Shown: positions 58,672-64,000 of the stretch, in pieces
Position numbering within the stretch: the stretch's first letter is position 1
Layout: each line of letters opens with the position of its first letter
NCBI GenBank assembly: GCA_963751335.1
Contig: CAVVUB010000001.1
Span: 434,001 to 498,000 of the forward strand
Direction of reading: 5' to 3'
DNA from: Bog-473 sp963751335
Lineage (GTDB): Bacteria; Actinomycetota; Acidimicrobiia; Acidimicrobiales; RAAP-2
Length of the DNA stretch: 64,000 bases
Made by a program: the position numbers and the translations under genes
The notes under the pieces: model-generated
Told to the model about the DNA's origin: nothing
What the model saw: only the letters and a program-made list of their open reading frames with translations
Databases searched by the model: none

Positions 58672-59198
58672 CACCACCGAACCGCCGCCTCGAGTTGTCG
58701 AGGGCGACGGCTCACCCTCGGCGCGCGCCGTGTCCCGGACGGCAGGCACGATGTGGCGCGCCGTGCTTCGGGTCAACTGGCGGACAGACGAGCCGTGACG
58801 ATGGCCTCGACCAGCGACTCGTGAGGACCTCGTCGGACTCCCTCCAGCGTTGTGGGCTCGGCGGCAGCGGTGCACGGCCCGCCGCAGGTCCTGGTCGGCC
58901 TCCGGGTCGCGGCCCGGGCCACCAGCGGAAGCACCTCGTCCCTCTGCTGCTCCGTGTGCGGATGACCATTGCGAGTCCGCCGCCAGCCGAGCGGCAGACC
59001 AGCGTGCGCTTCGGGCACGTTCCTCGGCTCCTCGCGGGAGCGTGAAAACAACACTCCAACCACCTCAGTCCCTACGCCCACCCACACTTGGTCCCCGGGG
59101 AGTCCCCCGGGCCAACCGATGTTGGACCCGGAGTTGGACGGACGATGAAGCTCCGACCTGCGACAGAGCCGTCGCAAGGTCGACGGTAGGTTGCAGCC
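58672..59198. other. 527-base stretch without a convincing gene
   Basis: Lies between the small membrane protein and the second ABC exporter. A minus-strand frame at 58790-59060 has fragments such as HESLVEAIVTARLSAS, but it is broken in all frames and lacks a credible start. I treat it as unassigned. The last 100 bases presumably hold the exporter promoter. Confidence 0.45.
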
Positions 59199-61143
59199 AT
59201 GGCTATGCGCGGACACGGCATGGGGGCTGGGCGGGGGGGCGGCTGGAGCGGCATGCGCTCCATGCGCCAGGACCGGGCCGTCCTGGCGCACCGGGTCAAG
59301 AAGGGCACGGCCCGGCGCATGCTCACGTTCGCCGTCCCGTACAGGAAGATCCTGGCCGTCTTCATCCCCGTCGTCATCCTCGACGCGGCGGTCGGCGCTG
59401 TCACCCCCCTCATCCTGCGGGGCATCATCAACAACGGCATCCTCAAGCACGACTGCCGACCTGGTCATTTGGCTGTCCGTCCTGGTGGCCGTCCTCGCCG
59501 TTATCGACGCCGGCCTCGTCCTCACCGAGCGGCGGATCTCGGCCTACATCGGCGAGAGCCTCATCTACGACATGCGCTCCAAGGTGTTCCGCCACATCCA
59601 GCGCATGCCCCTGGCCTTCTTCACCCGAACCCAGACCGGCGCCCTGGTCAGCCGACTGAACAACGACGTCATCGGCGCCCAACAGGCCTTCACCGACCTT
59701 CTCTCCAACGTGGTCGGCAACTTCGTCACCGTGGTCATCGTCCTCGGCGCCATGTTCTTCCTCAACTGGAAGATCACCCTGGCCGCCCTGGTCCTGGTGC
59801 CGCTCTTCCTCATCCCGGCCCGCTTCGTCGGCCAGCGCATCGGATCGCTGACCAAGGAGGGCTACAACCTCAACAGCGAGATGAACATGGTCATGCAGGA
59901 GCGCTTCCAGGTGGGCGGCGCCATGCTGGTCAAGCTGCTGGGGCACCCCGAGGCCGAGGCCACCACGTTCGAGGCGAAGGCGGGGCGGGTCCGCGACATC
60001 GGCATCTCGCAGGCGACCTACTCCCGGGTGTTCTTCGTCTCGCTCACGCTGACGGGAGCCCTGGCCACCGCCCTCGTCTACGGCTTCGGCGGCGTGGCGA
60101 CGGTAGCACGGCGCCATGTCGCTCGGCACCCTGGTCGCCCTGACCGCCTACCTGACCCGCCTGTACGGGCCGCTGACCCAGCTCTCGAACGTCAACCTCG
60201 ACGTGATGACCGCCCTGGTCTCCTTTGAGCGCCTCTTCGAAGTCCTCGACATCGTCCCCATGATCCAAGAGGACCCCGACGCCGTCCCCATCGGGCGCGG
60301 CAACGCCTCGGTGGAGTTCGACAACGTCAGCTTCACCTACCCGAGCGCCGACGACGTCTCGCTGGCCTCGCTCGAGTCGGTGGCCGTCCTGGAGTCGGGC
60401 CTGCGCCACGAGGTCCTGCACAACGTCTCGTTCTCGGTGGAGCCCGGACACATGGTGGCGCTGGTCGGACCCTCGGGCGCGGGCAAGACGACGATCTCGA
60501 ATCTGGTGCCCCGGCTCTACGACGTGACGGGCGGCGCGGTCCGCATCGAGCGGCATCGACGTGCGCCACGCCACCATGGCGTCGCTCCGCGACGTGGTGG
60601 GCGTGGTCACCCAGGACCCCCACCTCTTCCACGACACCCTGCGGGCCAACCTCATCTACGCCCGACCCGAGGCCAGCGAGGCCGAGGTGCTCCGGGCCAT
60701 GGAGCAGGCCCAGATCGGTCACATCGTGGCCGATCTGCCCGACGGGCTCGACACGGTGATCGGCGAGCGCGGCTACCGGCTCTCGGGAGGCGAGAAGCAG
60801 CGGGTGGCCCTGGCCCGCCTGATGCTCAAGGCACCCGACATCGTCGTGCTCGACGAGGCCACCGCCCACCTCGACTCCGAGTCGGAGGCAGCGGTCCAGC
60901 GTGCTCTGCGTGAGACGCTGAGTGGCCGGACCTCCCTCGTCATCGCCCACCGGCTCTCCACCGTGCGCGAGGCCGACGAGCTGTTGGTGGTCGACGACGG
61001 CCGCATCGTCGAGCGGGGCAGCCCACGCGGATCTGCTGGCCGAGAACGGGCTCTACGCCGAGCTCTACCGCACCCAATTCGCCGATCAGGAGGACGAGGC
61101 GAGCGGACGCCGAGCGGCCCTCCCTCTGACCGGACCGGCCTAG
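59199..61143 (+). CDS. ABC exporter (fused membrane and ATPase domains), frame broken
   Basis: ATG 59199. A Gly/Arg/Met-rich cytoplasmic leader (MAMRGHGMGAGRGGG) precedes six membrane segments: KILAVFIPVVILDAAVGAVT, LVIWLSVLVAVLAVIDAGLV, VGNFVTVVIVLGAMFFLNWK, ITLAALVLVPLFLIP, VFFVSLTLTGALATALVYGF, LGTLVALTAYLTRLYGPL. ATPase domain: NASVEFDNVSFTYPSADDV, Walker A ALVGPSGAGKTTISNLVPR, Q-loop VGVVTQDPHLFHDTLRANLI, signature YRLSGGEKQRVALARLML, Walker B APDIVVLDEATAHLDSESE, H-loop TSLVIAHRLSTVREAD. Shifts near 59455, 60105, 60550 and 61022. Similar to lipid or multidrug half-transporters; acts as a homodimer unless a partner lies elsewhere. About 645 residues. Confidence 0.92.
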
Positions 61144-61228
61144 CCGAGGCAGGCCCAGGCCGAACCGGGCAGGCTCGGCTCCGGCCTCCGGAACGATCCT
61201 CAGACCTGCAGGGGCGCCCGTCAAAAAG

Positions 61229-61242
61229 TAGAATCTGTTCTA
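61229..61242. promoter_or_regulatory. palindrome TAGAATCTGTTCTA, candidate TetR-family (KstR-like) operator
   Basis: The 14-base element fits the mycobacterial KstR pattern TnnAACnnGTTnnA except for one base (AAT for AAC). It lies about 110 bases upstream of the nitronate monooxygenase start. The assignment to a KstR-type regulator is inference. Confidence 0.4.
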
Positions 61243-61350
61243 GTTGCCAGGGGCGGGCCCCGGGCAACCGGCCGGCCGGAAGGCCTCGGCCGCCGCCCGA
61301 CGTACGCCCCTGGCCGCCCAACCGGGCTGCCCAGTCAGGAGGTCTCACCG

Positions 61351-62475
61351 GTGCACAACGAACTTTGCGATCGTCTCGGGATCGAGTTCCCCATCTTCGC
61401 CTTCACCCACTGCCGCGACGTGGCCGCGGCCGTCAGCAACGCAGGCGGTCTGGGCGTGCTCGGCGCCGTCGGCTTCTCGGCGGACGAGCTCGAGGTCGAG
61501 CTGTCCTGGCTCGATGAGCACGTGGGCGACAACCCCTACGGCGTCGACATCGTGATCCCCGGCAAGTACGAGGGCATGGACGAGATCGACCCGGTCAAGC
61601 TCGAGGCCGAGCTGAAGGCCATGATCCCCGAGGAGCACCGCACCTTCGCCAAGAAGATCCTGGCCGACCACGGCGTGCCCGAGATCGACGGCGGGCCCCG
61701 GCGCGAGCTGCTGGGCTGGACGGCGGCGACGGCGGCACCGTTGGTCGAGGTGATTCTGCAGCACCCCAAGGTGAAGCTGGTGGCCAACGCGCTCGGTACG
61801 CCTCCTGACGACGTCATCGCGCAGGTGCACGAGCACGGGATGCTGATGGCCGCATTGGCGGGGTCGGTGAAGCACGCGCTGAACCACAAGGCGGCCGGGG
61901 TCGACATCGTGATCTGCCAGGGCTCCGAGGGCGGGGGCCACACCGGTGACGTGGGCTCCATCGTCTTGTGGCCCGAGGTGATCGACGCAGTGGCGCCGCT
62001 GCCCGTGCTGGCCGCCGGTGGCGTGGGGTCGGGGCGCCAGATGGCGGCCGCCATGGTGATGGGCGCGTCCGGCGTGTGGACCGGCTCGCTCTGGCTCACC
62101 GTCGAGGAGGCCGACGTGCCGCCCAAGCAGATGGAGTCGTATTTGAAGGCGACATCGCGCGACACGGTGCGCTCGCGCTCTTTTACGGGCAAGCCGTGCC
62201 GCTTGTTGAAGAACGACTGGACCGACGCCTGGGAGGCGCCGGGCAACCCGAAGCCGCTGGGGATGCCGTTGCAGATGATGGTGGCCATCGACTGCGTGTC
62301 ACGGGGGCACGCCTACCCCGAGGAAGCGCGGGACGTGAACTTCAACCCGGCCGGTCAGGTGATCGGGCAGGCGACGAGCGTGCGCCGCACCCGGGACGTG
62401 GTGCTCGGGATGGTCGAGGACTACATCGAGGCGATCGATCGTCTGCAATTGCTCAACGAGGGTGCAACCGCCTGA
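61351..62475 (+). CDS. nitronate monooxygenase family flavoprotein
   Basis: Intact, 374 residues from GTG 61351 with AGGAGG eight bases upstream. TIM-barrel FMN enzyme: NELCDRLGIEFPIFAFTH, AAAVSNAGGLGVLGAVGF, VDIVICQGSEGGGHTGDVG (phosphate-binding loop of the family), PLPVLAAGGVGSGRQMAAAM and MGASGVWTGSLWLTVEEAD. Family members oxidise nitronates or act as flavin reductases or dehydrogenases in lipid and sterol degradation. The central insertion (IPGKYEGMDEIDPVKLEAEL) is longer than in minimal members. The upstream palindrome hints at control with lipid catabolism. Followed by a nitroreductase, possibly the same unit. Confidence 0.85.
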   Translation: MHNELCDRLGIEFPIFAFTHCRDVAAAVSNAGGLGVLGAVGFSADELEVELSWLDEHVGDNPYGVDIVIPGKYEGMDEIDPVKLEAELKAMIPEEHRTFAKKILADHGVPEIDGGPRRELLGWTAATAAPLVEVILQHPKVKLVANALGTPPDDVIAQVHEHGMLMAALAGSVKHALNHKAAGVDIVICQGSEGGGHTGDVGSIVLWPEVIDAVAPLPVLAAGGVGSGRQMAAAMVMGASGVWTGSLWLTVEEADVPPKQMESYLKATSRDTVRSRSFTGKPCRLLKNDWTDAWEAPGNPKPLGMPLQMMVAIDCVSRGHAYPEEARDVNFNPAGQVIGQATSVRRTRDVVLGMVEDYIEAIDRLQLLNEGATA

Positions 62476-62632
62476 GCTTTGCGCCGTCACCCTCGAGGTG
62501 ACCGCCCGCTCCGGCGCCATTTCGCACGCCGGCGTCGCCGGGCCATCCACGTCGCCGTCGGCTGGCCCGGCGCAGACCTTCACGCCCACGCTCCACGACG
62601 CCGCCTCCGAGGGCGACCTAATGTCGCCGGGC

Positions 62633-63302
62633 ATGGAACTCCACGAGGCGCTGTACACGACGCCGCGCCATGCGCAGGGTCCGCCCGGACCCCATCCCCC
62701 ACGACGTCCAGGCCCGCATCCTCGATGCGGCCGTCCGGGCCCCCTCGGGCGGCAACCAGCAGAACTGGCGCTTCCTTCTCCTGGACGATCCCGCCAAGAA
62801 AGCCGCCCTGGCGCCCCTCTACCAGCACGCCATGGGCGAGCTGTGGAAGTCGATCTACAAGGACCAGATCGCCGCCGCCCACGCCAACCCCGACGCGCCC
62901 GAGTCGATCCAGGTGCTCAAGGTCCAGCGTTCCGCTCAGTGGCTGGCCGACCACTTCGAAGACGTACCCCTCTACTTGTTCCCGTTCAGCCAGCACGACC
63001 CGACCGGCGGCTCCATCTATCCGGCCGTGTGGAGCGCCATGCTGGCCGCCCGGGCGGAGGGCGTGGGCAGCTGCCTGACCGCGCTGCTCCAGTTCTTCCA
63101 TCCGACCGAGACGTTCGAGATCCTCGAGGTGCCCACCGACCAGGGCTGGGTCCTCTCGGGGACCGTCAGCTTCGGCTACCCGACGGGCACGTGGGGCGTG
63201 GCGGCACGGCGCCCGGTGCACGAGGTCTCGTACCGCAACGCCTGGGGCGCCGGGATCGGCTTCGACATCCCCGAACCCCTCTGGACCGGGCCGACCGGCT
63301 GA
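62633..63302 (+). CDS. nitroreductase family protein, one frame break
   Basis: ATG 62633 gives MELHEALYTT; removing one extra C near 62668 continues RAMRRVRPDPIPHDVQARIL, the typical N-terminus with the FMN-phosphate Arg pair. Then AAVRAPSGGNQQNWRFLLLD (FMN-binding Ser-Gly-Asn), SIYPAVWSAMLAARAEGVGS, CLTALLQFFHPTETFEIL and TVSFGYPTGTWG. About 222 residues. Such FMN enzymes reduce nitro compounds, quinones or enones with NAD(P)H. Substrate unknown. Confidence 0.88.
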
Positions 63303-63326
63303 TCCGCTGATCGGCCCGATGGTCCA

Positions 63327-63370
63327 ACGGGTCGACGGGTCGACGGGTCGCGTGACGGGTCGACGGGTCG
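63327..63370. repeat. five copies of ACGGGTCG in the gap before the GH3 gene
   Basis: Three adjacent copies, a four-base spacer and two more copies lie in the 291-base gap 63303-63593. The unit joins to give repeated GTCGAC palindromes. The rest of the gap shows no coding frame; GGAGG precedes the next ATG. Confidence 0.8.
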
Positions 63371-63593
63371 ACGGACACAGCGGCTCCGGCCCTTCGGGCT
63401 GCCCGCCCGTCACCATCTCGTCGCCCTTCCGTCACGAGTTGTTCCGGCCTCGTCGTGTCGCGTCGGTCGGCGCCAGCAAGCTGAACGGCACCGGGCACCA
63501 GCAGCGCCAGCCGCACCAGCGCCCAACCTCGACTGAGCCGGCACGTCGGCGTCCTCTCGGTGGGGCGTGGTAACAACGGAGCGGAGGTAGGAG

Positions 63594-64000
63594 ATGCCCG
63601 AGACGCCTGACCAATCGCCGACGACGCCGACAAACCCGACCGCGTCCGATTCGTCCCAGATCGACGACCTGCTGGAACGTCTGACCCTCGATGAGAAGGC
63701 GTCCCTCACCGCCGGCTCCAGCCTGTGGTTCGTACCGCCCGTCGAGCGCCTCGGCATCCCGTCACTCAAGGTCTCCGACGGCCCTTCGGGGGTACGCGGC
63801 GAGAGCCTCACCGGGCGCCGCTCGCTCTCGCTCCCCTGCGGCATGGCCATCGGCTCCACCTGGAACCCCGAGCTCGTCGAGCGCATGGGCGAGGTGCTGG
63901 CCGCCGAAGCCCGGTCCAAGGGCGTCAATGTCCTGCTCGGGCCCACGGTCTGCATTCCCCGCACGCCGCTGGCCGGCCGCACCTTCGAGTCCTACTCGGA
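63594..64000 (+). CDS. family 3 glycoside hydrolase (beta-glucosidase-like), 3' end outside window
   Basis: ATG 63594 with GGAGG upstream. A Pro/Thr-rich leader (MPETPDQSPTTPTNPT) leads to IDDLLERLTLDEKASLTAGS, LWFVPPVERLGIPSLKVSDG, PSGVRGESLTGRRSLSLPCG, MAIGSTWNPELVERMGEVLA and GVNVLLGPTVCIPRTPLAGR, the N-terminal barrel signature of GH3 beta-glucosidases. No signal peptide, so probably cytoplasmic. The nucleophile Asp region lies beyond the window. No frame errors in the visible 135 codons. Confidence 0.92.
   Translation, partial: MPETPDQSPTTPTNPTASDSSQIDDLLERLTLDEKASLTAGSSLWFVPPVERLGIPSLKVSDGPSGVRGESLTGRRSLSLPCGMAIGSTWNPELVERMGEVLAAEARSKGVNVLLGPTVCIPRTPLAGRTFESYS

Noticed and set aside
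58712..59059. Minus-strand ORF upstream of the second ABC exporter
   Set aside because: Arg/Pro-rich composition without a motif; protein-like fragments change frame repeatedly and no start is credible.

Overview
The window is high-GC DNA carried almost entirely by core actinobacterial genes. The gene order from thrS (about 53.3 kb) down to aroE (about 7 kb) on the minus strand matches the Mycobacterium tuberculosis run Rv2614c-Rv2552c as I remember it: thrS, HIT, pgsA1, acyltransferase, pimA, pdxS, pdxT, yebC, ruvC-ruvA-ruvB, secD-secF, rel, hisS, aspS, rarA, alaS, ruvX, mltG, aroE. Phosphatidylinositol-mannoside genes, an InhA-type FabI, a mycothiol-ligase-type MshC and an F420-NADP oxidoreductase fit a deep-branching actinobacterium. 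The many secreted repeat proteins suggest an Acidimicrobiia-like lineage, probably environmental. That placement is inference; no rRNA or tRNA gene is visible.

Layout: 0-6 kb holds a SEDS polymerase, a secreted repeat protein, a MhuD-like heme oxygenase, a bifunctional nuclease and RodA. 6-25.7 kb holds mscS and the block aroE-mltG-ruvX-alaS-(S53 protease)-rarA-aspS-hisS-rel-secF-secD-yajC. 25.7-31.6 kb is an accessory insert between yajC and ruvB: a structured non-coding stretch, a two-component system, small proteins and an ABC exporter. 31.6-40.6 kb holds ruvBAC, yebC, a secreted protein, purU, pdxT, pdxS, an M48 protease and pimA. At 41.1-43.2 kb a secreted beta-propeller protein separates pimA from the acyltransferase and pgsA. 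45.7-55.2 kb holds a GT2, an EF-G2, a lipoprotein, an LPG-synthase-like membrane protein, HIT, thrS, mshC and npdG. 55.2-64 kb holds fabI, a polyprenyl-phosphate sugar transferase, a second ABC exporter, a nitronate monooxygenase, a nitroreductase and the start of a GH3 glycosidase.

Many conserved genes (SEDS, aroE, mltG, alaS, rarA, aspS, hisS, secDF, purU, pdxT, fusA2, thrS, mshC, both ABC exporters) are broken by single-base shifts. Most breaks I resolved are repaired by deleting one base, which points to sequencing or assembly insertions rather than gene decay. Spans below therefore cover the whole gene across the breaks, and exact residues near breaks are uncertain. Genes overlap by 1-4 bases at many junctions (GTGA/ATGA), so long minus-strand operons are likely.

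The most unusual material is: (1) large secreted repeat proteins, two of which share six DGGIF-type repeats, one of them fused to an S53 peptidase; (2) a Thr/Ser-rich insert in the SecF extracytoplasmic loop; (3) hexanucleotide repeats coding Asn-Gly and Asn-Arg tracts; (4) a DGxxAK variant of the PIP-synthase motif; (5) the structured 25.7-26.5 kb intergenic region.
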